From Sutterella sp. AM11-39 (lineage in GTDB: Bacteria; Pseudomonadota; Gammaproteobacteria; Burkholderiales; Burkholderiaceae_F): a stretch of DNA of 64,000 bases. This document shows positions 7,744 to 16,590 of the stretch, in pieces. The stretch lies in contig NZ_QRLV01000005.1 of NCBI RefSeq assembly GCF_003472385.1, forward strand, positions 87,563 through 151,562. Direction: 5' to 3'. The stretch's first letter is position 1; each line of letters starts with the position of its first letter. The notes beneath the pieces are model-generated. The model had not been told where the DNA came from and did not search any database. It saw only the letters and a list, made by a program, of their open reading frames with translations. A program made the translations under genes and the position numbers.

Positions 7744-8152
7744 GTTTGGCCTTTTGTTGTTAAAAAAAACTTCAAAGATTCCTGCGGTAAGAAATCGAAA
7801 AATCATCGACTAATACCGAGTGAGCCAAAAGAATTAGTCAGGGCATTTTCACAGAAAATCAATGGGTTCTCAAGAGTTCAGAACTAAAAATTGGGGAAGA
7901 GGTTGCCTGAATCGAGAGGTTGAAATTTTGGAAAGGACCGAATAAAGCGCAGTTTTTGATGACTATCCGCTCTAAGTAGAATTGCCTAAAATGCCGAGGA
8001 GACAGCTCAAAAAGACGGCATGGTCGCTTTTGCGTCTGTATCAGCTGGTTTTCTTTGAAGATTGCGATCAAAAGTCGACAAAATCAGACAGTTTACTGTC
8101 TTTTGTTGCTAACTGCATCAAACTGTCTGTTTACTACAGAGGGGAAATAGAT
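7744..8152. other. Divergent regulatory region between regulator and urdA
   Basis: This 409-base region must hold the promoters of the minus-strand regulator and of urdA. I see no convincing coding frame. The clearest structure is the palindrome at 8086-8101, repeated in part (ACTGTCT) at 8122-8128, just before the urdA ribosome site. Confidence 0.5.
8086..8101. promoter_or_regulatory. Palindromic operator candidate upstream of urdA
   Basis: AGACAGT (8086-8092), two T, then ACTGTCT (8095-8101) form a perfect 7-bp inverted repeat. A third copy of the half-site ACTGTCT is at 8122-8128. The urdA start codon is at 8153, so a bound protein would cover the promoter or the early leader. Confidence 0.45.
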
Positions 8153-9910
8153 ATGCGTTTTTCTCGCGCTTTGGTTGCCGGGTTGGTTTGCTCGGCTTTT
8201 GCAGCCACCGTATCGGCAAGTCCTGTGACGACACAGGGTTCCGGTGTTGGCAAGCACGGCGACGTGACTGTTGCCGTGACTTTTGACGGCGGCAAGATCA
8301 AGGACATCAAGATCGTCAAGCAGCAGGAAAATCCTGTGCTCGCCGCTAAGGTCTTCACGGATCTCAAGCAGCACGTCATTGACACGAATTCCGTGCAGCT
8401 CGACGCCATTTCCGGCGCTACTTTCTCGTCTAAGGGGTTCCTGGACGCTGTGGCCGATGCCGCCAAGAAGGCCGGAGTAACGCTCAGCAAGGCCGATAAG
8501 AAGGCGATCAAGAAGGTTGTCAAGGCTTTGCCGAAGGAGTCGTCCTATGACGTGGTCGTGATCGGTGCGGGCGGTGCAGGTTTTTCCGCTGCGATTGAAG
8601 CTAAGAATGCCGGCGCCAATGTCGTCCTGTTGGAAAAGATGCCTGCTGTCGGCGGCAACTCTTTGATTTCCGGCGCTGAAATGAACGCAGCTAAGAATTG
8701 GGTTCAGCCTAAGCTCGGCATCAACGACGACTCGCCGGAACTGCACGCCAAGGACACCTATCTCGGCGGTGACAAGAAGGGCGATCCCAAGGTGATCAAT
8801 GTGTTGACGCACAACGCCCTTGACGCTGCCAAGTGGTGCCGTGACTACCTCGGCGTTCGCTTTGAAGACGACAATCTCTTCTTCTTCGGCGGGCACTCCC
8901 GTAAACGCGCTCTGATTCCGATTGGTCACACCGGTACGGAATTCATCACCAAGTTCCAGGCTAAGGCTGATGAATTGGGCATTCCCGTCATCACCAACAT
9001 GAAGGCTGAAGAACTCATTAAGGATAAGAGCGGTCGTGTCGTTGGCGTCAAGGCGACGATGAACGGGGCTTCCTACACCTTTAACGCCAAGGGTGGCGTG
9101 GTGCTTGCAACGGGCGGCTTCGGTGCCAATCCTGAGATGGTCAAAAAGTACAACCCGAAGATTGACGAGCGCTTCAAGACGACGGATGCTCCGGGCACAA
9201 CGGGTGAAGCTCTCTATATGGCCGAGCGCGCGGGTGCCCAACTTGTCAACATGGGTTACATCCAGACCTATCCGATCTGCGACCCGATTTCGGGTGTAAT
9301 CGAACTGATTGCGGACGCTCGCTTTGACGGTGCCATCATGCTCAATCAGGAAGGCAAGCGCTTTGTGGAAGAACTGCAGCGCCGTGATGTTCTGTCCGAA
9401 GCCATCCTGAAGCAGACCGGCGGCTACTGCTGGGTGCTCTGGAATGACAAGATCGGCTCGATTTCCAATACCGTCAAGGAACATCCGACGGAATACGAAG
9501 CCTTCACCAAGCAGGGCATTATGGCAACCTGCGACGATCTGAAGTGCGTGGCCGACTTCACGAAGATTCCGTTTGACAGCCTCAAGGCCACGATTGATCG
9601 CGTGAGTTCCATGACGGGCAAGGGCAACGACAAGGATTTCAACCATCGTTCCGGCTTGCTCGACATGACGCAGGGCAAGTACTACGTCATCAAGGCCGTA
9701 CCGAGCGTGCACCACACAATGGGCGGCGTGCGCATCAATGAGAAGGCTCAGGCTCTGACGGCCGAAGGCAAGGCGATTCCGGGTCTTTGGGCGGCCGGTG
9801 AGGTCACGGGCGTAACGCACGGTACGAACCGCCTCGGCGGCAATGCATATACTGACATCATCGTGTTCGGTCGCATTGCCGGTAAGGCAGCGGCCGAAGC
9901 GGCGAAGTAA
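8153..9910 (+). CDS. urdA: Urocanate reductase (FMN-binding domain plus FAD reductase domain), periplasmic
   Basis: 585 residues; it starts at ATG 8153 with AGAGGGG upstream. A Sec signal peptide covers residues 1-22. An FMN_bind domain spans about 25-115, with the flavinylation motif SGAT at 87-90 (Thr90 the likely FMN site). The FAD domain starts at GAGGAGFSAA (138-147). Residues known from Shewanella UrdA fall at the same numbers here: Tyr373, Asp388, Arg411, His520 and Arg560. Tyr373 with Asp388 is the pair that marks urocanate rather than fumarate reductases. The enzyme would reduce urocanate, from histidine breakdown, to imidazole propionate as an anaerobic electron acceptor. No histidine ammonia-lyase is in the window. 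The UrdA residue numbers are from memory. Confidence 0.85.
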   Translation: MRFSRALVAGLVCSAFAATVSASPVTTQGSGVGKHGDVTVAVTFDGGKIKDIKIVKQQENPVLAAKVFTDLKQHVIDTNSVQLDAISGATFSSKGFLDAVADAAKKAGVTLSKADKKAIKKVVKALPKESSYDVVVIGAGGAGFSAAIEAKNAGANVVLLEKMPAVGGNSLISGAEMNAAKNWVQPKLGINDDSPELHAKDTYLGGDKKGDPKVINVLTHNALDAAKWCRDYLGVRFEDDNLFFFGGHSRKRALIPIGHTGTEFITKFQAKADELGIPVITNMKAEELIKDKSGRVVGVKATMNGASYTFNAKGGVVLATGGFGANPEMVKKYNPKIDERFKTTDAPGTTGEALYMAERAGAQLVNMGYIQTYPICDPISGVIELIADARFDGAIMLNQEGKRFVEELQRRDVLSEAILKQTGGYCWVLWNDKIGSISNTVKEHPTEYEAFTKQGIMATCDDLKCVADFTKIPFDSLKATIDRVSSMTGKGNDKDFNHRSGLLDMTQGKYYVIKAVPSVHHTMGGVRINEKAQALTAEGKAIPGLWAAGEVTGVTHGTNRLGGNAYTDIIVFGRIAGKAAAEAAK

Positions 9911-9934
9911 TACGTTCCCAATTTAGCCGATCAT

Positions 9935-9975
9935 TTTCGCCTCGGGGTTCTGATGAACGTCGGGGCGAAATTTTT
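9935..9975 (+). terminator. Rho-independent terminator of urdA
   Basis: The arms TTTCGCC (9935-9941) and GGCGAAA (9964-9970) pair and are followed by five T (9971-9975). Confidence 0.75.
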
Positions 9976-9982
9976 GGTGATA

Positions 9983-10018
9983 AAAAAGCGCAGTGTGAAT
10001 GTGCCACCTGCGCTTTTT
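9983..10018. terminator. Bidirectional terminator serving pyrE
   Basis: AAAAAGCGCAG (9983-9993) and CTGCGCTTTTT (10008-10018) are exact reverse complements, with T runs on both strands. It lies just past the pyrE stop and about 70 bases after urdA. Confidence 0.75.
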
Positions 10019-10038
10019 GTTGAAGGTGCCAGAGGAAG

Positions 10039-10716
10039 TTAGGCGCCGTACTGTTCGCGATAGGCCTTCACGGCTTCACGGTACTGCGCGGCGGCCTTGG
10101 CAGCGGGCGAGTCGCCGTCCATGAAGCTCAGCAGATCCTTGAGGTTGGCGATGCTCACGACGGGCATGTTGAAGGTCTTTTCAACATCCTGAGCTGCGGA
10201 CGTGGCCGTCAGATTGACGGCGTCGCCGCCCTTTTCCATGCGGTCCAGGGCGATCAGAACGCCGGCGGGCGTAGCACCGTTGGCGGTGATGAGCGCGACG
10301 GATTCACGCACGGAGGTACCGGCGCTGATCACGTCGTCGATGATGACGACGCGGCCTTTCAGGGGGGCGCCGATGACTGTGCCGCCTTCACCGTGATCCT
10401 TGGCTTCCTTGCGGTTGAATGCGTAGGGACAGTCACAGCCCATGCGGGCAAGATTCATGGCGACGGTGCTCACCAGCGGAATACCCTTATAGGCAGGCCC
10501 GAAGAGCATGTCGAACTCAATGCGACCGGCATCACGCGCAGCCAGAAGCGCCTTGGCGTAAAACGCGCCGAGCGTATCGAGCATCTGGCCGGTGGAGAAC
10601 AGACCCGCGTTGAAGAAGTACGGGCTCATGCGGCCTGCTTTGGTTTTATAGCTGCCAAAGCGGAGAACGTCGGAAGCAAGGGCAAATTCAATGAACTGAG
10701 ACTGAATGCTGGGCAT
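10039..10716 (-). CDS. pyrE: Orotate phosphoribosyltransferase
   Basis: 225 residues. It converts orotate and PRPP to orotidine 5'-phosphate in pyrimidine synthesis. The N-terminus (SQFIEFALASDVLRFGSYKTKAGRMS broken by short differences, then PYFFNAGLF) matches E. coli PyrE closely. The PRPP-binding motif VVIIDDVISAGTS and the flexible loop FNRKEAKDHGEGG are intact. I prefer ATG 10716 over an in-frame GTG at 10725 because it fits the family N-terminus; neither has a clear ribosome site. The gene is divergent from xthA. A terminator follows. Confidence 0.96.
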   Translation of the reverse strand: MPSIQSQFIEFALASDVLRFGSYKTKAGRMSPYFFNAGLFSTGQMLDTLGAFYAKALLAARDAGRIEFDMLFGPAYKGIPLVSTVAMNLARMGCDCPYAFNRKEAKDHGEGGTVIGAPLKGRVVIIDDVISAGTSVRESVALITANGATPAGVLIALDRMEKGGDAVNLTATSAAQDVEKTFNMPVVSIANLKDLLSFMDGDSPAAKAAAQYREAVKAYREQYGA

Positions 10717-10836
10717 GATGGGCACAAAACGAAAAGAAAATTCAAAGGTAATGCGCGGCAGGCCAATTGCACGCGCAAGCTAAAATTCTACGGCATTTCC
10801 ATTGTCTCTATTTCCCCGAAAAAGGAACTCAACCGC

Positions 10837-11613
10837 ATGCTTCGCGTCGTGACTTTTAACGCCAACGGCATTCGTTCGGCCGCCAACAAAGGCTTTTGGA
10901 ACTGGTTTGATCAGATCGACGCGCAGGTGCTGTGCGTGCAGGAACTCAAAGCCCAGGAATCTGACATTGAAAACGAAGTTCGCCATCGCACCGGCTACAA
11001 CTCTTGGGTTCACTGCGCGCAGAAAAAAGGATATTCGGGCGTCGGATTGTGGTCGAAGGTGGAGCCTGACAATGTCGTGATCGGTTTTGACGGCGGCGAA
11101 TTCGACGACGAAGGCCGTTATGTTCAGGCTGACTTCAAGAATTTGTCGATTGTCTCCGTGTATTTCCCGTCGGGCAGTTCTAGTGATGACCGGCAGCTTG
11201 CCAAGTATCGCTTTCTGGACGCTTTTGAAAAGCACATGGAAAAACTGCAGGCAAGCGGCCGCGATATTCTGATCTGCGGCGACGTCAATATCGCACACAA
11301 GGAAATCGACCTGAAAAACTGGAAAGGAAACCTGCAGAACTCAGGCTTTTTGCCAGAAGAGCGTCAGTGGGTGACGGATCGACTCGAATGCGACGGCTGG
11401 CACGATATCTTCCGTGAGCTTGAACCCGGAGCGGAGCAGTACACCTGGTGGAGTCAGCGAGGCCAGGCCAGAGCCAAGAACGTCGGTTGGCGCATTGATT
11501 ACATGTTCGGTACCGAAGGCATTGCCCGCGACGCGAGAAGTACGTTCATCTACAAAGACGAGAAATTCTCGGATCATGCGCCGCTTGTGATTGATTTTGA
11601 ACGAGAAATTTGA
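10837..11613 (+). CDS. xthA: Exodeoxyribonuclease III
   Basis: 258 residues. It is an AP endonuclease and 3'-5' exonuclease for base-excision repair. The family motifs are NANGIRSA near the start, the metal-binding glutamate in CVQELKAQ, GDVNIAHKEIDL, RIDYMFGT and the catalytic SDHAPLVIDF at the C-terminus. ATG 10837 is preceded by AAAGGA 10 bases away. The frame is open upstream, but that part is antisense to pyrE. The stop codon overlaps the next gene (TGATG), so xthA, rsuA and ampG form one operon. Confidence 0.95.
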   Translation: MLRVVTFNANGIRSAANKGFWNWFDQIDAQVLCVQELKAQESDIENEVRHRTGYNSWVHCAQKKGYSGVGLWSKVEPDNVVIGFDGGEFDDEGRYVQADFKNLSIVSVYFPSGSSSDDRQLAKYRFLDAFEKHMEKLQASGRDILICGDVNIAHKEIDLKNWKGNLQNSGFLPEERQWVTDRLECDGWHDIFRELEPGAEQYTWWSQRGQARAKNVGWRIDYMFGTEGIARDARSTFIYKDEKFSDHAPLVIDFEREI

Positions 11614-12314
11614 TGCGTCTGGAGCAAATTCTTTTTTCTCAGGGGTTTGGCACGCGTCATGAATGCCGAGGTTTGATCGCGCTCGGACAAGTTGCTGTTA
11701 AAGGCGAAGTCGTTGATGATCCCGACGCGGACATTGATGTCGAGTCGCTTGACTTTACGGTCAAGGGCGAAACGTGGCCGTATCGGGAAAAGGCTCTCCT
11801 GATGATGAATAAGCCTGCGGGCTACGAGTGCTCGCAAAAGCCGATTCACCATCCGAGCATCATGCAGCTGCTGCCGCCTCCGCTGCGCTGCCGCGGTGTA
11901 CAGCCGGTGGGAAGGCTGGACGCGGACACCACGGGACTTTTGATTTTTACCGACGACGGCGCTTTGCTGCATCGTTTGACGCACCCCAAGCGGCATGTAC
12001 CCAAGCGATATCGCGTGACCTGCAAGCATGCGCCGAGCGACAAGATGCTTGAGGATTTGGTCGTGGGCGTTAAGCTCAAAGACGAAAAGGAGACGCTTGC
12101 CGCCGACGATATCGTGCGTGTGGATGAATACACCATTGACATGACGATCACCAGTGGCAAATATCATCAGGTCAAGCGCATGGTTGCCGCAGCCGGCAAT
12201 CGCGTCGAAGCGCTGCAGCGCATTGCGTTCGGCGCTTTAAGGCTTCCCGAGGATTTGGCCTGTGGTAAATGGCGCTGGCTTTCCGGCCCGGACGTTTTTT
12301 ACGACAAGAAATGA
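11613..12314 (+). CDS. rsuA: 16S rRNA pseudouridine synthase (RsuA family)
   Basis: 233 residues: a short S4-like RNA-binding region (1-60), then the RluB/RsuA catalytic domain. The catalytic motif GRLDADTTGLL places the active Asp at residue 103, as in RsuA. The C-terminal TSGKYHQVKRMVAAAGNRV block is typical of this subfamily. RsuA makes pseudouridine 516 in 16S rRNA. It starts at ATG 11613 inside the xthA stop and ends in an ATGA overlap with ampG (12311-12314). Membership in the RsuA/RluE group is firm; the exact rRNA site is by homology. Confidence 0.88.
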   Translation: MRLEQILFSQGFGTRHECRGLIALGQVAVKGEVVDDPDADIDVESLDFTVKGETWPYREKALLMMNKPAGYECSQKPIHHPSIMQLLPPPLRCRGVQPVGRLDADTTGLLIFTDDGALLHRLTHPKRHVPKRYRVTCKHAPSDKMLEDLVVGVKLKDEKETLAADDIVRVDEYTIDMTITSGKYHQVKRMVAAAGNRVEALQRIAFGALRLPEDLACGKWRWLSGPDVFYDKK

Positions 12315-13669
12315 CACCCGAGAAGAGCTCTAAAAGAGAAGGCGGTGCACTATCCTGGCTTGCGATTTACCGTGAGCCGGTTGTTTTGCGCATGTTCTTT
12401 GTGGGGTTCAGTTCGGGGCTGCCGCTTTTGTTGGTTCTGGGAACTCTTTCGTTTTGGATGCGCGAAGTCGGCGTTGACCTTAAAAGCATCGGTTTCATGA
12501 GTTGGGTCGGGTTGTGCTGGGGCATGAAGTGGCTCTGGTCGCCGCTTGTTGACAAATTGCGCATTCCGCTGTTGTCGTCTCGACTCGGACAGCGCCGGGC
12601 ATGGCTTCTGACGGCGCAAATCGGACTCATCGTTTCGCTTGCTCTGATGGCCTTTGCGGATCCGGCCAAAAGCCTGACGCTGACGGCCGCTCTGGCGCTC
12701 ACGACGGCGTTTTTTGGTGCTACGCAGGACATTGCGCTTGACGCCTTTCGCATTGAAAGCGGTTCGGAAGAAAAACAGGCGGCCTTTGCCGCCACCTATC
12801 AGACGGGGTACCGACTGGCGATGATTTGGGCGGGGGCCGGCGCTCTGGCGATTGCCGCCTTTTTCGAAACGCAGTTCGGGACGGCCGTCGGTTGGAGATC
12901 AGCGTATCTTGTGATGTCCGCGAGCATGTTGGTGGGCGTTGTCACGGTGCTTTTGAGCCCTGAGCCGGAGCAAAGCCGGCGAGTGCATGCACAGACCTAT
13001 GCAAGTAAGCGCGAGTGGATTTTCGAAGCGATCTGTAAGCCATTTTTGGATTTCTTCTCGCGTTTTGGCTGGGGTGCGGCAGTGATTTTGGCGTTGATTG
13101 CCACCTACCGCATCAGCGATGTGGTGATGGGCGTCATGGCCAATCCCTTCTATGCGGATTTGGGCTTTTCCAAAGAGGAAGTGGCGGCCGTAAGCAAAGT
13201 CTTCGGCTTGATCATGACATTGGTGGGCGCTTTTGCGGGCGGCGCGATCGCCTCGCGCATCGGTGTCATGCGAACGCTCTTTTTGGGCGGCCTATTGTCG
13301 GCTGTGACCAATTTGCTTTTCTCGGCTTTGGCTTTGCGCGGACACGACACGGCGTTTCTGGTTCTGACGGTGAGTGCCGATAACTTTGCGGGCGGACTGG
13401 CTTCTGCGGCTTTCGTGGCCTATCTCTCGGGGTTGACCAATGTGGCTTACAGCGCCACACAGTACGCGCTATTTTCGTCCGTGATGCTGATTTTGCCCAA
13501 GTTTCTGGCGGGCTTTTCCGGTGTGGCGGTGCAGTCGGTCGGTTACGCGACTTTCTTTACGGCGACGGCTGCCATTGGCGTGCCGGTTTTGATTTTGGTG
13601 GTGTTGGCTGGCGTTGTTCGCAAAAAGAAAACGCCGCACGAGGCGGCGTCCGGAACAGTTCAAGACTGA
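12311..13669 (+). CDS. ampG: AmpG-type muropeptide permease (major facilitator superfamily)
   Basis: 452 residues with 12 or more hydrophobic segments. AmpG imports GlcNAc-anhydromuropeptides for cell-wall recycling. Family traits are the N-terminal MFFVGFSSGLPLLLVLGTL, WMREVGVDLKSIGF, WSPLVDKL and the ATQDIALDAFRIE segment between helices 4 and 5. The start overlaps the rsuA stop. The 3' end, only 2 bases from the convergent yecA, also encodes the terminator of yecA (13622-13649). No ampD or beta-lactamase gene is nearby, so a link to ampC induction cannot be inferred. Confidence 0.9.
   Translation: MTPEKSSKREGGALSWLAIYREPVVLRMFFVGFSSGLPLLLVLGTLSFWMREVGVDLKSIGFMSWVGLCWGMKWLWSPLVDKLRIPLLSSRLGQRRAWLLTAQIGLIVSLALMAFADPAKSLTLTAALALTTAFFGATQDIALDAFRIESGSEEKQAAFAATYQTGYRLAMIWAGAGALAIAAFFETQFGTAVGWRSAYLVMSASMLVGVVTVLLSPEPEQSRRVHAQTYASKREWIFEAICKPFLDFFSRFGWGAAVILALIATYRISDVVMGVMANPFYADLGFSKEEVAAVSKVFGLIMTLVGAFAGGAIASRIGVMRTLFLGGLLSAVTNLLFSALALRGHDTAFLVLTVSADNFAGGLASAAFVAYLSGLTNVAYSATQYALFSSVMLILPKFLAGFSGVAVQSVGYATFFTATAAIGVPVLILVVLAGVVRKKKTPHEAASGTVQD
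13622..13649 (-). terminator. Terminator of the pts-yecA operon inside the ampG coding end
   Basis: The arms ACGCCGC (13631-13637) and GCGGCGT (13643-13649) pair across a 5-base loop. On the minus strand they are followed by TTTCTTTTT. It lies within the last 16 codons of the convergent ampG. Confidence 0.7.
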
Positions 13670-13671
13670 GG

Positions 13672-14319
13672 TTAACGGCGCTTTTTTGCGAAAACAGGTT
13701 TCTTCGCGGGCGCCTTCTTGATGTCGTCCTTGCGGGTGACTTCCGCGATTTCCTGCACGCAGGCTTCTACGTCTTCGAGAGCTTCGTCGAGGTTGGCAAA
13801 GCGAACCTCCGCTGTTGCGTCATCTGCCTCGGCTTCCTCTTCTGCGTCTTCTTCGTCAGGCGACTCGTGGCGCAGAATGCCAACCAAAGCGGCTTGAATG
13901 GCCTTGTTCTGCGACTTCATAAGTTCCGGCCACAGACTGCAGGCAAAGGCAAAACCATCGGCAAAGGGTGCGAGCGCGGCCAATTCGCCTTCGGGATCGT
14001 CCTCATCAATGTCCTCGTCGTAGATGATGGGATCGACAGGCTTTTCATGCAGAATGCGCGACTCGATGTCAGCGCCGCGGGCCAGCACCAGACGGCGCAG
14101 TTCGGCATGTTCGGCGGGATCGGCCAGTTTGGCGCGGCGATTGCCCGAAGCGTCCAGCACGTAGATGAACCAATCGTCGATGGAGGGCGGGACCTTGAGC
14201 AGACACAGCGCCGTGAGAAAGCCGTCGAGCTGATCGGCTTCCATCGGCACGAAGGGATCGGGCACGGAGGCGAGCAGTTCACCCAGGCGGTCGATTTCGG
14301 TGAGAGTCAGAGGTTTCAT
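13672..14319 (-). CDS. UPF0149/YecA family protein
   Basis: 215 residues. The N-terminal half matches the UPF0149 (YecA/YgfB) fold: MEADQLDGFLTALCLLKVPPSIDDWF, then FADGFAFACSLWPEL. The middle is highly acidic (about residues 148-165, mostly D/E/A) and the tail is lysine/arginine-rich (KKAPAKKPVFAKKRR), without the SEC-C zinc motif found in some YecA proteins. The function is unknown. It starts 3 bases after the ptsI stop, so it is the last gene of the PTS operon. That link may be incidental. Confidence 0.75.
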   Translation of the reverse strand: MKPLTLTEIDRLGELLASVPDPFVPMEADQLDGFLTALCLLKVPPSIDDWFIYVLDASGNRRAKLADPAEHAELRRLVLARGADIESRILHEKPVDPIIYDEDIDEDDPEGELAALAPFADGFAFACSLWPELMKSQNKAIQAALVGILRHESPDEEDAEEEAEADDATAEVRFANLDEALEDVEACVQEIAEVTRKDDIKKAPAKKPVFAKKRR

Positions 14320-14322
14320 TTT

Positions 14323-16290
14323 TTAAGCGTCTTTAAAGCTTTGCCAGGGACGGGCACACAGCACTTGGCTTGCCGCAAAGCCGGCAGCCAATTCATCGTG
14401 GTCGGCAAAGTATTCCAGAATATGTTTGCGAATGTCCTGAATCGTGTGCGCACGATGGATGCGGCGCATCAGTGCCGTGGCATCCTGGGCGTTGGCGGCG
14501 AGCATGAATTCCTTGATGGGCAGCAGTCGGGCGCTTTCCATGGAGAAGTGCCGCAGTCCCATCCCCAGCAGCAGGAAGGCGAAGACCGGATCGGCGGCTG
14601 CTTCGCCGCAGACACTGATTTCCTTGCCGGCACGGTGAGCCGTGTTGATGCAGTTGTAGAGCATGGAGAGCACGGCCGGGTGAAGCGGATCGTACAGATA
14701 ACCTACATCCGGGTCCTCGCGGTCAACGGCCAGAAGATACTGAATCAAGTCATTCGTGCCGACCGAAACGAAGTCCAGACGCTTGAGGAACTGCTTTAAG
14801 CAAAGCGCGGCCGAAGGCACTTCCACCATGCCGCCGATCTGGATGTTTTCAGCGTATTTGACTCCGCGATCCTTGAGTTCTTCCTGAGCGCGGCGCACGT
14901 AGCTGAGAACGATGTCGGCTTCGGTCATCCAGGAGAGCATGGGGACCAATAGGCGGACGCGGCCGGTCGCACCGGCGCGCAGAATCGCGCGCAGCTGCGT
15001 GAGGAACACGTCGGTGTGGCTCAAGCTGAATCGGATGGCGCGTCGGCCGAGTGACGGATTGGCGATGGGTTTGTCCGGATCTTCGCCGATCGACTCGAGC
15101 GCTTCGCGCGAAGGCAGTTTGTCGCCGCCGAGGTCCATGGTGCGGATCGTGACGATCTTGCCGCGCATGGCTTTGACGACGCGTGTATAGGTTTCGAACT
15201 GCTCGTCTTCGCTCGGAAAATTCGGGCGGTTCATGAAGAGGAATTCGGAGCGGAAGAGACCGACGCCGTCGGCGCCGTTGGACATTGCTTCCTTGGCATC
15301 CTCGGGCAGAGCAAGATTGGCGAGCAGGCTTACGGCACAGCCGTCGGCGGTCACGCAATGCGTGGCCTTGAGCTTGCGTTGACGCAGACGCACCGCATTC
15401 ATTTTGCGGATGCGCTCGGACATCTGCGGCATACCGTCCTTTTGCGGATTGACGATGACGATGCCCTTGTCGGCGTCCATCAGCAAAACGTCGTCGGTCT
15501 GAATCACTTCGCAGGCGTTGCTTACGTTGACCAGCGTTGGGATTTCGAGCGAACGTGCCAGAATGGAGGAGTGCGACGTTGCCGCGCCCTTTTCGATGAT
15601 CAGGCCCGTGATGGATATGTCCTGACGGCGCTTCAGAATCAGAATGTCGGCCGGACTGAAATCTTCGGCCACCAGAATGACCGAGCTCTCGCTCATCATG
15701 CGCGAGACGGTGTCGGCCGGGCGACGGCGACCGCTCAAAACGCGTTGCACGCGCTCGATCACTTGCGCGATGTCGTCAATGCGGTCGGCCAGATAGTCAT
15801 CGTCGATTTCTTCGAAGCTACGGCGAATGTCCTCTAGCTTAAGCGACAGGGCCCATTCGGCGTTGATCAGACGCTCGCGGATGATGTCCTGGGTTTCCGA
15901 GATGATCGAGTCGTCGTTGAGAAGCTGACGGTGCAGTTCCAAAAAGGCGATGGCTTCCGTCGGCGCGTCTTCCTCGCGATTGAGTTCCGCAATCAGTTCG
16001 CCGAACTCCTTGTCGACCGTGTGCACGGCGGCGCGCAGGCGCGTGAATTCGGCGCGGGTCTGTGTCTTTTCGATTGTAAAGTGAGGAATCTCGAGTTCGC
16101 CTTCGGCAAACATCTGCGCGTGGCCGAAGGCGGCGCCGGGACTAACGGCTGTGCCGCCGAGCGTGACGGGATCCGATTCCGGAGCAGCTTCAGCGCCCGG
16201 AGCGATTTCGGTGCCGGTGTCAACTGTTTTTTCTTCCGCTACGTCGGTCGTCGAGGCAGGGGCAATGTCGTTGAGCAGTTTGTCCATCAT
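14323..16290 (-). CDS. ptsI: Phosphoenolpyruvate-protein phosphotransferase (PTS enzyme I)
   Basis: 655 residues against about 575 for E. coli EI; the excess is a ~40-residue acidic, low-complexity N-terminal extension (TDVAEEKTVDTGTEIAPG and so on). The phosphohistidine swivel motif GAATSHSSILARS places the active His at 240, and the PEP-binding barrel motifs are present (LGLFRSEFLFMNR-like, TMDLGGDK, GTNDLIQYLLAVDR, CGEAAADP). EI phosphorylates HPr from PEP. The start codons ATGATG overlap the HPr stop. Only EIIA(Man) is encoded alongside and no sugar permease is seen, so a regulatory PTS is likely, as in many betaproteobacteria. Confidence 0.93.
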   Translation of the reverse strand: MMDKLLNDIAPASTTDVAEEKTVDTGTEIAPGAEAAPESDPVTLGGTAVSPGAAFGHAQMFAEGELEIPHFTIEKTQTRAEFTRLRAAVHTVDKEFGELIAELNREEDAPTEAIAFLELHRQLLNDDSIISETQDIIRERLINAEWALSLKLEDIRRSFEEIDDDYLADRIDDIAQVIERVQRVLSGRRRPADTVSRMMSESSVILVAEDFSPADILILKRRQDISITGLIIEKGAATSHSSILARSLEIPTLVNVSNACEVIQTDDVLLMDADKGIVIVNPQKDGMPQMSERIRKMNAVRLRQRKLKATHCVTADGCAVSLLANLALPEDAKEAMSNGADGVGLFRSEFLFMNRPNFPSEDEQFETYTRVVKAMRGKIVTIRTMDLGGDKLPSREALESIGEDPDKPIANPSLGRRAIRFSLSHTDVFLTQLRAILRAGATGRVRLLVPMLSWMTEADIVLSYVRRAQEELKDRGVKYAENIQIGGMVEVPSAALCLKQFLKRLDFVSVGTNDLIQYLLAVDREDPDVGYLYDPLHPAVLSMLYNCINTAHRAGKEISVCGEAAADPVFAFLLLGMGLRHFSMESARLLPIKEFMLAANAQDATALMRRIHRAHTIQDIRKHILEYFADHDELAAGFAASQVLCARPWQSFKDA

Positions 16291-16556
16291 TCGTCCTCGC
16301 CGAACTTCGACTGAAAGAGGGCCACGATAGCTTCGAGTGCCTCTTTGTCATTGCGCCCGTTGGTGATGATTGTGATTTCATCGCCGCATTTGGCGGCCAT
16401 GGTCATGACGGCAAGGATGGACTTGGCATCAATGCGTTTGCCGTTTTTGTCGAGGATGACGGAACAGTCAAACAAACCGGCGGTTTTAGTGATAAGGCCG
16501 GCTGGGCGAGCATGCACGCCCAGTTTGTTCGAGACGGTGATGGTTCTGGACTGCAT
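16287..16556 (-). CDS. ptsH: Phosphocarrier protein HPr
   Basis: 89 residues. The active-site histidine is His15 in GVHARPAG, and the regulatory serine is Ser46 in AKSILAVM, the target of HPr kinase in organisms that have hprK. It carries phosphate from EI to EIIA. The stop overlaps the ptsI start by 4 bases. It is 34 bases downstream of the EIIA gene on the same strand. Confidence 0.95.
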   Translation of the reverse strand: MQSRTITVSNKLGVHARPAGLITKTAGLFDCSVILDKNGKRIDAKSILAVMTMAAKCGDEITIITNGRNDKEALEAIVALFQSKFGEDE

Positions 16557-16590
16557 GAGTGTAGATTTTTTTACCTTGTAGTGCAGCAGG

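Noticed and set aside
7744..7806. Extended start (ATG 7806) for the Crp/Fnr-like regulator
   Set aside because: No ribosome site; the extra residues are hydrophobic and unlike the family, while ATG 7743 has AAAAGG upstream.
8047..8079. FNR- or Crp-like half-sites (TTGCGATCAAAAG) upstream of urdA
   Set aside because: The half-sites are wrongly spaced for a standard FNR or Crp box.
8093..9820. Long minus-strand frame across urdA
   Set aside because: It mirrors the codon pattern of urdA, has no ribosome site and no recognisable domain.
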